Assembly: GCF_900104115.1 (NCBI RefSeq)
Contig: NZ_FNJM01000006.1
Coordinates: 8,468 to 72,467, forward strand
Source: Clostridium gasigenes
GTDB lineage: Bacteria; Bacillota; Clostridia; Clostridiales; Clostridiaceae
Direction of reading: 5' to 3'
Length of the DNA: 64,000 nt
Shown here one piece after another: positions 55,601-64,000 of the stretch (positions are counted from its first letter, which is position 1; every line of letters starts with the position of its first letter). The notes beneath the pieces are model-generated. The model was not told the DNA's origin and did not search any database. It saw nothing but the letters and a program-made list of their open reading frames with translations. Position numbers and translations under genes: made by a program.

Positions 55601-57031
55601 ATGAGTAAAAATATTAATGATAATTCAAAAAGTCAAAAAGGTTTATTAGAAAGACTGTTTAAGCTAAAGGAAAATGGCACAAGTGTTAAAACTGAAATAC
55701 TTGCAGGCCTGACTACTTTTATTACCATAGCCTATGCACTTTTGGTAATTCCCAACATTCTAAAGGGTGCGGGTATGAATTCACAAGGGGTTTTTGGGGA
55801 TGCAGCAAATAATCTAGGGATACTAAATGATCCTGTGGTTGGAGCTATATTTACAGCAACTTGTGTTATATTTACAATATCAACATTATTTATGGGTTTG
55901 TATGCTAATTTACCTTATGCATTAGGACCAGGTATGGGACTAGTTGCATTTTTCACATATGGAGTATGCTTAACCATGGGATTCACATGGCAGGAAGCAT
56001 CCGCAGCAGTATTTATTTCGGGTATTGTATTTATTATATGTACAGTAACATCACTAAGACAATTAATAGTTAATGCACTTCCCAAAAATATAAAAATAGC
56101 TATGACCTCTGGTATAGGACTATTTATAGCATTAATAGGTTTTAAAAATGGGGGAATAGTTACTTCAAACCCCGCAACTTTAGTACAACTTGGTAAATTC
56201 ACGGATAAGGGAACTTTACTAACAATAATAGGTGTTTTAATAATGGCTATATTAATGGCTCGAAAAGTAAGGGGCGCAATGTTAATAGGAATTGTAGCTA
56301 CAACTATAATAGGAATTCCTATGGGAATAACTAATGTAAGTAATATTAAAATATTTTCATTGCCACCATCTTTAGCTCCTACATTTTTAAAAATGGATTT
56401 TTCAGGATTATTAACTCATAATGGAGCAGGGATAATAGGTGCTATAACAGCAGTTGTTATGGTTATTTTAACATTTTCTTTAGTTGATATGTTTGACACT
56501 ATAGGAACTTTAGTTGGGACAGCTCAAAAAGCTAATTTAATAGGAGACGATGGAAATCCTAAAAATATGAATAAAGCATTGATAGTTGACTCTATAGCAA
56601 CTACAGTAGGTTCAATGTTTGGATTGCCAACAGTATCAGTTTACATAGAGTCAGCCTCAGGAATAGCTGATGGAGGAAGAACTGGATTAACAGCTGTAGT
56701 TGTTAGTTGCTTTACAGCACTTACTCTTTTCTTCTCAGGAATTGTAGGTATAATTCCATCACAAGCAACAGCTCCAGCTCTTATTATAATTGGAGTGTTG
56801 ATGCTTGAAACTATAAAAAATGTTGATTTTTCAACATTTGATGAAGCTATACCAGCATTTTTAACTATAGTAATAATGCCATTTAGTTATTCAATAGCTA
56901 ACGGTATTGCTTGTGGGATAATAACTTATCCTATTATGAAATTAGCTGTGGGAAAGAGAAAAGAAATTCATCCACTTATGTATATATTAGCGGCATTATT
57001 CATTTTACGATATATATTGATACCGCAATAG
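55601..57031 (+). CDS. NCS2-family guanine/hypoxanthine permease
   Basis: A 476-residue membrane protein of the AzgA-like branch of the nucleobase:cation symporter-2 family, with about twelve to fourteen helices. Motifs include LAGLTTFITIAYALLVIPNI near the N terminus, ALGPGMGLVAFFTYGVC, and the central SLVDMFDTIGTLVGTAQKA with IESASGIADGGRTGLTA, all typical of PbuG/PbuO proteins. AGGAGG lies before the ATG. The guanine-type riboswitch in its leader fits uptake of guanine or hypoxanthine for purine salvage. Confidence 0.93.
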   Translation: MSKNINDNSKSQKGLLERLFKLKENGTSVKTEILAGLTTFITIAYALLVIPNILKGAGMNSQGVFGDAANNLGILNDPVVGAIFTATCVIFTISTLFMGLYANLPYALGPGMGLVAFFTYGVCLTMGFTWQEASAAVFISGIVFIICTVTSLRQLIVNALPKNIKIAMTSGIGLFIALIGFKNGGIVTSNPATLVQLGKFTDKGTLLTIIGVLIMAILMARKVRGAMLIGIVATTIIGIPMGITNVSNIKIFSLPPSLAPTFLKMDFSGLLTHNGAGIIGAITAVVMVILTFSLVDMFDTIGTLVGTAQKANLIGDDGNPKNMNKALIVDSIATTVGSMFGLPTVSVYIESASGIADGGRTGLTAVVVSCFTALTLFFSGIVGIIPSQATAPALIIIGVLMLETIKNVDFSTFDEAIPAFLTIVIMPFSYSIANGIACGIITYPIMKLAVGKRKEIHPLMYILAALFILRYILIPQ

Positions 57032-57083
57032 AATAGTATTTGGTGAAAAAATAGTTATAATAAAAGAATATTTTATAGTTACA

Positions 57084-57126
57084 TTAAGTACCCATTATTA
57101 TATAATAAATAATAATGGGTACTTAA
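57084..57126. terminator. Bidirectional terminator
   Basis: TTAAGTACCCATTATT (57084-57099) pairs perfectly with 57111-57126. It lies between the permease gene and the convergent small membrane protein gene. Confidence 0.8.
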
Positions 57127-57217
57127 AATATTTTAAATATATATTATTTAAAATGACTGAAGATATAGGGACTGTATATGGTTATACTCAGTCACATAAT
57201 AAATGTTATATAGCAAA

Positions 57218-57580
57218 TTATACAATAAAATTTAGTAATATTAATAATAATCCACCTAAAATTAAAGCTATTGAGCTTAATGCAAAGGAAACAGTTTGTT
57301 TAATAGGATTTTTTTCTCTTTCAGATCTTGTTGTTTCTAAATTAGTATAGGATGTAAGGGTAGGGTTACTTATACCTTGCATAGATAATCCAGTAGGGTT
57401 ACCACCTATTGATGATAATATTGAAATAGCTATTAGTAATATTCCTTCAATAAAAAGAATATCTTTTAAATTATAGTGTTTTAGTTTAACTAATATTATA
57501 GCTAACACAAAGGCTATAGACGCCCAAACAATACCAAATAGTAAAGATTTAAATAGAGTTGATACTAAATTTTTATTCAT
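57218..57580 (-). CDS. 120-residue membrane protein
   Basis: An unassigned small membrane protein with three hydrophobic helices (about residues 10-31, 41-58 and 97-118) and a polar loop containing SIGGNPTGLSMQG. AAGGAGG precedes the ATG with good spacing, and the gene has its own terminator. I do not assign a family with certainty; small clostridial DUF3899-like proteins have a similar layout. Confidence 0.6.
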   Translation of the reverse strand: MNKNLVSTLFKSLLFGIVWASIAFVLAIILVKLKHYNLKDILFIEGILLIAISILSSIGGNPTGLSMQGISNPTLTSYTNLETTRSEREKNPIKQTVSFALSSIALILGGLLLILLNFIV

Positions 57581-57727
57581 AAGAGCCTCCTTATAAAATA
57601 CTTTATTTTCATTATATCAGGAACAAAGGATGCAAAATACTTTTTTAAAAGAAAATTACAAAAAAAGATAAATCTTAGGCATACGAAAGAAAATAGACTA
57701 AATTTAGCGGGTTATTTTTTAAAAGAG

Positions 57728-57757
57728 TACTTATTTCCGTAGAGATATAAATAAGTA
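57728..57757. promoter_or_regulatory. Perfect dyad upstream of the ElaA-type GNAT gene
   Basis: TACTTATTT (57728-57736) and AAATAAGTA (57749-57757) form a nine-base inverted repeat with a 12-base spacer, about 65 bases before the start codon. It could be an operator or a hairpin in the leader. Confidence 0.4.
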
Positions 57758-57821
57758 TAGTTATATATTTCTTTACAATATATAATAGAAGAAAGAATAT
57801 ATGTAAACTAAGGAGGAAAAA

Positions 57822-58298
57822 ATGAATATTGATAAAAGTAAATTAATATTTAAAACAGAAGGTTTTTATGAGTTAACCCATGATGATATTTATGAAATGG
57901 CAAAAGTAAGATATGAGGTTTTTGCTTGTGAACAAGAAATAACATGTGAAAATGATTTTGATGATAAAGATAAGGTATGCAAGCACACTCTTGTATACTA
58001 TGAAGATAAATTAGTGGGGTATTGTAGAATTCTACCAGTAGGATTAGCCTATGAAAAGCCATCAATAGGAAGAGTCCTTGTTTTAAAAGAGTTTAGAAAA
58101 AATTACATAGCACAAGAAATGATGAAAAAAAGTACTGATTTTGTAAGAGAACATTGGATGGAAAATGAAATAATACTTTCTTCTCAGCTTTATGCAAAGA
58201 GACTATATGAAGCAGTAGGATTTGAAGTTATTTCTGATGTTTATGATGAAGCGGGAATTCCTCATGTGAAAATGAGTTTAGACATATATAAAAACTAA
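57822..58298 (+). CDS. ElaA-type GNAT acetyltransferase
   Basis: A 158-residue GNAT enzyme of the ElaA-like group. The N-terminal KVRYEVFACEQEITCENDFDDKD (about residues 27-49) is the family hallmark, the acetyl-CoA site is GRVLVLKEFRKNYIAQEMM (about 83-101) and the C-terminal YAKRLYEAVGFEVI closes the fold. The pyrophosphate-binding loop is RKNYIA rather than the usual RGxGxG, an atypical form. The substrate is unknown. AAGGAGG lies before the ATG. The two GNAT fossils at 50.7 and 53.6 kb match this motif-A region. Confidence 0.83.
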   Translation: MNIDKSKLIFKTEGFYELTHDDIYEMAKVRYEVFACEQEITCENDFDDKDKVCKHTLVYYEDKLVGYCRILPVGLAYEKPSIGRVLVLKEFRKNYIAQEMMKKSTDFVREHWMENEIILSSQLYAKRLYEAVGFEVISDVYDEAGIPHVKMSLDIYKN

Positions 58299-58400
58299 AA
58301 TATTTAGGATTCTAAAAAATAAACAAAGGGTTAGAATTGTTCAACTTTAAGAGATATGTTAAAATTAGCATAGGTTAATAGTTATTTTGGGGGGCAAGAT

Positions 58401-59186
58401 ATGAGCAAATCTGAAAGTAGAAGCCATGTTTTAATAACAGGGGCTACTGCTGGTATTGGATATGAATTAGCAAAATTGTTTGCAATGGATGGTCATAATC
58501 TAATACTTATTGCAAGGGATAAAGAAAAATTAAAAGAAGTAAAGAAGCATCTTGAAATATATAATATAAATGTGGATATATTATCTGTAGATTTATCTGT
58601 GGATAGTTCTTGTGAACAAGTCTTTGCTTTTGTGGATAAAAAAAATCTAACTGTGGATATTTTAATAAATAATGCAGGGGTAGGTTCTTTTGGTGATTTT
58701 TCTAGTATTCCTATGAAAAAAGAGTTAGCGTTAATAGATATTAATATAAGAGCATTAACTGAATTAACAAAACATTTTTTATATAAAATGGTTGAAAATG
58801 AAAATGGTACTATAATGAATGTAGCAAGTACAGCAGCATTTTGCGCAGGTCCAAGAATGGCAACATATTATGCATCAAAAGCTTATGTTTTAAATTTGAC
58901 TGAAGCATTAAATGAAGAAGTTAAAAATAAAGGGGTTAAAGTAAGTTGCCTTTGTCCAGGAGCTGTGAACACTGGATTTCAAAATAAAGCTGGAATAAAA
59001 AAGAATGAAAATGCAAAGAAAAATATTATGTCAGCTAAAAAAGTTGCACAAATAGCATATAGAGATTTAGAAAAAGGAAAAACAATAATAATTCCAGGAT
59101 TTAAGAACAAGATATTAGTAATTGTAAATAAATTTTTGCCAAGAGTAATATCAAGAAAAATAATTTTTAAAATTAACAATGGATAG
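58401..59186 (+). CDS. Short-chain dehydrogenase/reductase
   Basis: A 261-residue classical SDR. The dinucleotide-binding motif TGATAGIG is at about residues 14-21, NNAGVG near 92-97, the catalytic serine in NVASTAAF, and YYASK supplies the YxxxK pair. The IARDK segment after strand two suggests NADP use. The C terminus is basic with a hydrophobic stretch (KILVIVNKFLPRVI), as in DltE-like and membrane-associated SDRs. The substrate is unknown. A GGGGGG ribosome binding site precedes the ATG. Confidence 0.88.
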   Translation: MSKSESRSHVLITGATAGIGYELAKLFAMDGHNLILIARDKEKLKEVKKHLEIYNINVDILSVDLSVDSSCEQVFAFVDKKNLTVDILINNAGVGSFGDFSSIPMKKELALIDINIRALTELTKHFLYKMVENENGTIMNVASTAAFCAGPRMATYYASKAYVLNLTEALNEEVKNKGVKVSCLCPGAVNTGFQNKAGIKKNENAKKNIMSAKKVAQIAYRDLEKGKTIIIPGFKNKILVIVNKFLPRVISRKIIFKINNG

Positions 59187-59265
59187 ATTTAGAACAAAGG
59201 ATAAATTTTAATAGAAGTAAAAAACTAAAATTAAAAATATAAACTAGTGAATTCGGGAGAATAGG

Positions 59266-59538
59266 ATGATAAATAATAATAATAATAAATTTTTAGATGT
59301 ATATACTACTTTAATAGACAATGGAGTTAGATTTTATTATAGTGATAATGATATGTATTTAGGTGAAGTTACAAGCCTAGAGATAACTGAAGATAATAAA
59401 TTAGAAATGCAAATAGAATTTGATGAGAGACATATAATAGAAATAGAAGATTTTTTACATAACCATACAAAGGAAAATATAAATTATTATGATTGGGAGA
59501 GCGTAAGGCTTTTTGATGATTTATTAAAAGAGGCATAA
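59266..59538 (+). CDS. Small acidic protein of unknown function
   Basis: A 90-residue acidic, soluble protein (no membrane segment), beginning with a run of asparagines (MINNNNNKF) and containing regularly spaced acidic and aromatic residues such as YYDWESVRLFDDLL at the end. I do not recognise it. GGGAGAA precedes the ATG, and a strong terminator follows, so it is likely expressed as the last gene after the SDR. Confidence 0.65.
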   Translation: MINNNNNKFLDVYTTLIDNGVRFYYSDNDMYLGEVTSLEITEDNKLEMQIEFDERHIIEIEDFLHNHTKENINYYDWESVRLFDDLLKEA

Positions 59539-59544
59539 CAAATA

Positions 59545-59581
59545 AAACAGAGAGTTGATATTTATCAACTCTCTGTTTTTG
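59545..59581 (+). terminator. Intrinsic terminator
   Basis: AAACAGAGAGTTGATA (59545-59560) pairs with 59563-59578, followed by T residues. Confidence 0.85.
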
Positions 59582-59610
59582 TTGTATCGGAAAATGAACA
59601 AAATCTATTA

Positions 59611-59673
59611 ATATACATGTAATAGAATAAAGCATGTATATTTATGCAATAAACCTTTCAAATATTGCATAAA
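59611..59673. repeat. Two adjoining perfect inverted repeats with equal loops
   Basis: ATATACATG (59611-59619) pairs with CATGTATAT (59633-59641). TTTATGCAAT (59641-59650) pairs with ATTGCATAAA (59664-59673). Both have 13-base loops and share base 59641. They lie in the 618-base gap before carA, over 170 bases upstream of its promoter. Function unknown. Confidence 0.55.
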
Positions 59674-59795
59674 TATATTGTAATATACAGTATACAAAAA
59701 ATAACTATTCTGAATATGATCAGTGTGCAGTAGTTACTAATACTATAGGGTATATAAACGAAGTATATTATTTAAAAAAAATTCTATAATATAGA

Positions 59796-59870
59796 TTTGT
59801 ATATATATACAAATTGAAACAATAAGAATTAATAAATTTTGTTGACAGAATTTAATAAAAAATATAGAAT
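59796..59870 (+). promoter_or_regulatory. carAB promoter with upstream 18-bp palindrome
   Basis: TTGACA (59842-59847), 17 bases, then TAGAAT (59865-59870) form a near-consensus sigma-A promoter for carAB. A perfect palindrome TTTGTATATATATACAAA (59796-59813) lies about 30 bases upstream and could bind a regulator. Confidence 0.65.
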
Positions 59871-59920
59871 GTTATAAAAGATAAATAAAATTAATAAAAA
59901 TAAAAAAAAGTACACTTTAA

Positions 59921-60083
59921 ATTGGTTCTGTGAGACCAGAAAGGAGTATGTAATTATGTTATACCTAAATTTAAATAATAACTGCATAGCTACGTCATTA
60001 AAGGCGTTTTCTAACACTGATAAATATATAAGGATAGTAAGGAGAATACTAAAATAGTAATCTCCTTAGTATCCTTTTCTTTT
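59921..60083 (+). promoter_or_regulatory. PyrR-type transcription attenuator of carAB
   Basis: The leader contains GGTTCTGTGAGACCAG (59924-59939) followed by AAAGGAG, matching the PyrR-binding anti-antiterminator pattern (UCnGUGAGRYU loop, then AAAAGG). A terminator follows: AGGATA (60031-60036) with TATCCT (60070-60075), extended by TAAGGAGA (60038-60045) with TCTCCTTA (60061-60068), then a T-rich tract. UMP-bound PyrR should favour termination. The pyrR gene is not in the window. Confidence 0.75.
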
Positions 60084-60156
60084 ACAAAAAAATCAGTAAG
60101 GCTCTTGAACCAGTGTATTTTTAGTAATTGTATATATATTAAAGGGAGGGCTAATT

Positions 60157-61206
60157 ATGAAAGCAAAGCTTATATTAGAAAATGGAATGATATTTGAAGG
60201 CACAGCCTTTGGACACTTAAAAGATAGTGTTGGAGAGGTTGTATTTACAACAGGAATGACAGGCTATCAAGAGGTTTTAACAGACCCATCATATTATGGA
60301 CAAATAGTAACTATGACTTATCCGCTAATTGGAAACTACGGAATAAACTTAGAGGATATGGAATCAGATTCACCAAAGGTTAGGGGATTTATAGTAAGAG
60401 AAAAATGTAATTTCCCAAATAATTTTAGATGTGAAATGGATTTAGAAGATTTTCTGAAACAAAATAAGATAATTGGATTAGAAGGAATAGATACTAGAGC
60501 GTTAACAAAGGTTTTAAGAAATCATGGAACAATGAAAGGAATAATAACTTTAGAAGCACATTCTTTAGAAGAAGTGCAGGATAGAGTAAAGGCCTTTTCA
60601 AATAAAGAAGCAGTAAGCATAGTATCAACAAAGAAAGCTTACACAATAGAAGGTTCTGGAAAGCATGTTGCAATAATGGACTTTGGAATAAAAGAAAATA
60701 TAATAAGAAACTTCAAAAAGAGAGATTGTAAATTAACAGTGTTCCCAATGACTGCGACAGCACAAGAAATTTTAGCGGTTAACCCAGATTTAGTGTTTTT
60801 ATCAAATGGACCTGGGGATCCAGAAGATTTAACTGAGGTAATAGAAAATATTAAAAAAATAGTTGGAGTAAAACCAATAGTTGGAATATGTTTAGGGCAC
60901 CAATTGTTAGCATTAACTCTAGGCGGAAAAACTGCTAAATTAAAGTTTGGACATAGAGGATGCAATCACCCAGTTAAAGATTTAGAAGAAAATAAGGTTC
61001 ACATTACATCACAAAATCATGGATATGTAGTAGAAACACTGCCACAAGATGTTGTAGCAACACACTTAAACATAAATGATGGAACAATAGAAGGTATGAA
61101 ACATAGTAAATTACCAATATTCTCAGTTCAATTCCATCCAGAGGCGGCAGCGGGTCCAAGAGATAGTGAATATATATTTGATAAATTTATGAAATACGCA
61201 TTATAG
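60157..61206 (+). CDS. carA: Carbamoyl-phosphate synthase small (glutaminase) subunit
   Basis: A 349-residue glutamine amidotransferase subunit delivering ammonia to CarB for carbamoyl phosphate, the first step of pyrimidine (and arginine) synthesis. The N-terminal CarA domain begins [19 protein letters not shown]. The class I glutaminase triad is C245 in GICLGHQ, with H and E in FHPEAAAGP near residue 330. GGGAGGG lies before the ATG. A PyrR-type attenuator in the leader assigns it to the pyrimidine regulon. carB follows 13 bases downstream. Confidence 0.96.
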   Translation: MKAKLILENGMIFEGTAFGHLKDSVGEVVFTTGMTGYQEVLTDPSYYGQIVTMTYPLIGNYGINLEDMESDSPKVRGFIVREKCNFPNNFRCEMDLEDFLKQNKIIGLEGIDTRALTKVLRNHGTMKGIITLEAHSLEEVQDRVKAFSNKEAVSIVSTKKAYTIEGSGKHVAIMDFGIKENIIRNFKKRDCKLTVFPMTATAQEILAVNPDLVFLSNGPGDPEDLTEVIENIKKIVGVKPIVGICLGHQLLALTLGGKTAKLKFGHRGCNHPVKDLEENKVHITSQNHGYVVETLPQDVVATHLNINDGTIEGMKHSKLPIFSVQFHPEAAAGPRDSEYIFDKFMKYAL

Positions 61207-61219
61207 GAGGGTTTTACAA

Positions 61220-64000
61220 ATGCCATTAAATAAAGATATAAAAAAAGTTTTAGTTATAGGGTCAGGTCCAATTGTTATAGGTCAAGCAGCAGAGTTTGAT
61301 TATTCAGGAACACAAGCATGTCAGGCGTTAAAAGAAGAAGGTGTTGAGGTTATACTTGTAAACTCAAACCCAGCGACTATAATGACAGATGCAGAAACCG
61401 CAGATAAGGTTTATATAGAACCATTAACAATAGAGTTTTTAGAAAAAGTTATTGCAAAAGAAAGACCAGATAGTTTAATTGCAGGAATGGGTGGTCAAAC
61501 AGGACTTAACCTTTCAGTGGAATTACATGATGCGGGAATACTTGAAAAGTACAATGTAAAAGTAATAGGTACATCTATCCAATCTATAAAACAGGGAGAA
61601 GATAGAGAACTATTTAGAGATATGATGAATGAAATACAAGAACCGGTTATTCAAAGTGAAATTATAACTGAGATTGAAGCTGGTATGAATTATGCAAGCA
61701 AGATAGGTTACCCAGTTATAGTAAGACCTGCTTATACATTAGGTGGAACTGGTGGAGGAATTGCTGATAATGAAGAGGAGCTAAGGGAAACACTTGAATC
61801 AGGATTACAACTTAGTACAATTGGGCAAATTCTTTTAGAAAAATCAGTTAAAGGATGGAAAGAAGTAGAATACGAAGTAATGAGAGATTCATTTGGGAAC
61901 TGTATAACTGTATGCAACATGGAAAATATAGATCCAGTTGGAATACATACAGGAGATAGTATAGTTGTTGCTCCATCACAAACTTTATCAGATAAAGAAT
62001 ATCAAATGCTTAGAACTGCATCAATAAACATAATAAATGCAGTAGGAATAGAAGGTGGATGTAACGTTCAATTCGCGCTTCACCCAACATCATTTGAATA
62101 TGCAGTAATAGAAATTAACCCAAGAGTTTCAAGATCTTCAGCTCTTGCATCAAAAGCTACAGGATATCCAATATCTAAAGTTGGCGCTAAAATATCTTTA
62201 GGATATGGATTAGATGAAATAAAAAATGCTGTAACTCAAAAAACATATGCTTGTTTTGAGCCAACATTAGATTATGTAGTAGTTAAAATACCAAAATGGC
62301 CATTTGATAAATTCTTCAGTGCAGATAGAGCACTTGGAACAAAAATGATGGCAACTGGTGAAATAATGGCTATAGGTTCAAACTTAGAAGCAGCCTTATT
62401 AAAAGGTATTAGAAGTCTAGAAATTAATAAATATTCATTAGACCATCCAAAGTTTAAAGAATTAAGTATTAATGAACTTAAAACTGCAGTTATGAAACCA
62501 GATGATGAAAGAATATTTGCTCTTTGTGAAATGATAAGAAGAGATTACAGAATAGAAAGCATAGCTAAAATAACAGGAATAGATATATTCTTCTTAGAAA
62601 AGTTTAAATGGATAGTGAATGAAGAAACTAGATTAAAATTAAGTAAAATAGAGGATTTAGATAAAGAATGGCTACATGCATTAAAGAAAAAAGGCTTCTC
62701 TGATAAGGCAATAGCGGATATGCTAAAGGTTACACCAGATGATGTGTATAGGTTAAGAAACATTTGGAACATTAAACCTTCATACAAAATGGTTGATACT
62801 TGTGGGGGAGAGTTTGAAGCATTATCACCATATTACTACTCAACTTACGAACAATATGATGAAGTAGAGGTATCTGATAAGAAGAAAGTTATAGTTATAG
62901 GATCAGGGCCTATAAGAATAGGTCAAGGGATTGAATTTGATTATGCTTCAGTTCATTGTGTTAGATCTTTAAAGGGTATGGGAATTGAAACAATTATAAT
63001 AAATAATAATCCAGAAACCGTAAGTACAGATTTTAATATATCAGATAAGTTATACTTTGAACCATTAACAGAAGAAGATGTATTTAATATTATAGAAAAG
63101 GAAAAACCAGATGGTGTAATACTTCAGTTTGGTGGTCAAACAGCTATAAAACTTGCTAACTTCTTAAAAGAAAAAGGAATAAAAACTCTAGGAACAACAG
63201 CAGATCAAATAGATTTAGCTGAAAATAGAGAAAAGTTTGATGCGCTATTAGAAGAACTTGGAATAGATAGGCCTAAGGGTAAAGGTGTTTGGACATTAGA
63301 GCAAGGGTTAGAAGAAGCAAGAAAGTTAACATTCCCAGTATTAGTTAGACCTTCATATGTACTTGGGGGTCAAGGCATGGAAATAACTTATGATGAAGAG
63401 GAGTTAACATACTACCTGAAAAATGCATTTGTAAAAGATAAGAAAAATCCAATACTTATAGATAAGTATTTAATGGGTAGAGAAATAGAAGTAGATGCAA
63501 TATCAGATGGAGAAAATATTTTAATACCAGGAATAATGGAACATTTAGAAAGAGCTGGAGTTCACTCAGGAGACTCTGTAACAATGTATCCAAGTCAAAA
63601 TGTAAGTGATGACATGAAAGCTAGGGTGTTAGATTATACTAAAAAATTAGCATTAGCTATAGGAATAAAAGGAATGATAAACATTCAGTTTATTGAGTTT
63701 GAAGGAGCACTTTATGTAATAGAAGTTAACCCAAGAGCATCAAGAACAGTTCCATATATAAGCAAAGTAAGTAAAGTTGCAATAGTTGATTTAGCTACAA
63801 AATGTATGCTAGGACATAAGCTTAAAGATTTAGGTTATGGAGTAGATGTTTATAAGGAACCCAAATTAATATCAGTTAAAGTACCTGTATTCTCAACTCA
63901 AAAACTTCCGAATGTTGAAATATCATTAGGACCAGAAATGAGATCAACAGGAGAAGTTTTAGGAATAGGTAGAACTCTTAATGAAGCACTTTATAAAGGC
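61220..64000 (+). CDS. carB: Carbamoyl-phosphate synthase large subunit, 3' end outside the window
   Basis: The first 927 codons of an expected about 1065; the frame is open to the window edge. The two homologous halves are visible: the first begins [20 protein letters not shown] (about residues 11-30), with an ATP-grasp segment [12 protein letters not shown] near 170. The second starts [19 protein letters not shown] near residue 556, with [12 protein letters not shown] near 711. The oligomerisation domain lies between them. It combines bicarbonate, ammonia from CarA and two ATP. AGGAGG (61205-61210) precedes the ATG at 61220. The C-terminal MGS-like allosteric domain is beyond the window. 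Confidence 0.96.
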   Translation, partial: MPLNKDIKKVLVIGSGPIVIGQAAEFDYSGTQACQALKEEGVEVILVNSNPATIMTDAETADKVYIEPLTIEFLEKVIAKERPDSLIAGMGGQTGLNLSVELHDAGILEKYNVKVIGTSIQSIKQGEDRELFRDMMNEIQEPVIQSEIITEIEAGMNYASKIGYPVIVRPAYTLGGTGGGIADNEEELRETLESGLQLSTIGQILLEKSVKGWKEVEYEVMRDSFGNCITVCNMENIDPVGIHTGDSIVVAPSQTLSDKEYQMLRTASINIINAVGIEGGCNVQFALHPTSFEYAVIEINPRVSRSSALASKATGYPISKVGAKISLGYGLDEIKNAVTQKTYACFEPTLDYVVVKIPKWPFDKFFSADRALGTKMMATGEIMAIGSNLEAALLKGIRSLEINKYSLDHPKFKELSINELKTAVMKPDDERIFALCEMIRRDYRIESIAKITGIDIFFLEKFKWIVNEETRLKLSKIEDLDKEWLHALKKKGFSDKAIADMLKVTPDDVYRLRNIWNIKPSYKMVDTCGGEFEALSPYYYSTYEQYDEVEVSDKKKVIVIGSGPIRIGQGIEFDYASVHCVRSLKGMGIETIIINNNPETVSTDFNISDKLYFEPLTEEDVFNIIEKEKPDGVILQFGGQTAIKLANFLKEKGIKTLGTTADQIDLAENREKFDALLEELGIDRPKGKGVWTLEQGLEEARKLTFPVLVRPSYVLGGQGMEITYDEEELTYYLKNAFVKDKKNPILIDKYLMGREIEVDAISDGENILIPGIMEHLERAGVHSGDSVTMYPSQNVSDDMKARVLDYTKKLALAIGIKGMINIQFIEFEGALYVIEVNPRASRTVPYISKVSKVAIVDLATKCMLGHKLKDLGYGVDVYKEPKLISVKVPVFSTQKLPNVEISLGPEMRSTGEVLGIGRTLNEALYKG

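Noticed and set aside
57153..57350. A 65-codon plus-strand frame after the purine permease
   Set aside because: It overlaps the 120-residue minus-strand gene, which has a good ribosome binding site and a terminator; this frame lacks both.

Overview
The window is low-GC (about 29-30% G+C in the backbone), with strong GGAGG-type ribosome binding sites, frequent TTG/GTG starts and clostridial gene families. These include AddAB, CpI-type [FeFe]-hydrogenase, a double-Psi-free Psd, ABC-F, and an ald-ctfA-ctfB-adc solvent operon. It is best read as chromosome of a Clostridium sensu stricto (cluster I) species with solventogenic capacity of the C. beijerinckii type. I cannot name the species from sequence alone.

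Layout. 1-14.7 kb is backbone: two tRNA-Ser genes, a ROK glucokinase, a GNAT, addB-addA (double-strand break repair), and convergent to these cca and an L,D-transpeptidase; then a DUF1189 membrane protein and an orphan soluble histidine kinase. 14.7-26 kb: tRNA-Arg, a stand-alone DUF1887 (Card1/Can2-like CARF nuclease) gene with an odd start, a GH4 6-phospho-glucosidase facing an RpiR-type regulator, psd, hydA, a tandem GNAT, an ABC-F protein, and a sodium:amino-acid symporter preceded by an attenuator-like leader.

26.1-33.1 kb is an iron/siderophore uptake island: two lipoprotein binding proteins, two FecCD permeases, a FecE ATPase and a fused ABC half-transporter. It is richer in G+C and is bracketed by an identical 37-bp terminator repeat, with a chemoreceptor remnant at its left end and an intact chemoreceptor at its right. 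33-46.4 kb is again backbone: chemoreceptor, hemolysin-III protein, DUF1836 plus ABC-class ATPase pair, thioesterase, YczE, YjiH, AI-2E-type permease, an AAA+/PD-(D/E)XK protein, and proB-proA.

46.4-55.4 kb is a plastic accessory zone. It opens with a terminator, a minus-strand terminator hairpin, and a long-range-paired RNA domain immediately upstream of the ald-ctfA-ctfB-adc operon. That operon is bracketed by a second pair of duplicated terminators. Beyond it lie two copies of a frameshifted GNAT fossil, a chloramphenicol-acetyltransferase fossil, a DUF5412-like fossil, and a minus-strand cluster of very small genes: a double-glycine leader peptide, two tiny membrane proteins, a hydrophobic peptide and a secreted protein. 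It looks like a small bacteriocin or peptide locus without its exporter.

55.4-64 kb returns to metabolism: a guanine-type purine riboswitch controlling an NCS2 purine permease, a small membrane protein, an ElaA-type GNAT, an SDR, a small unknown protein, and a PyrR-type attenuator in front of carA-carB (carB runs off the window). No CRISPR array, insertion sequence, transposase, rRNA or prophage module was seen.
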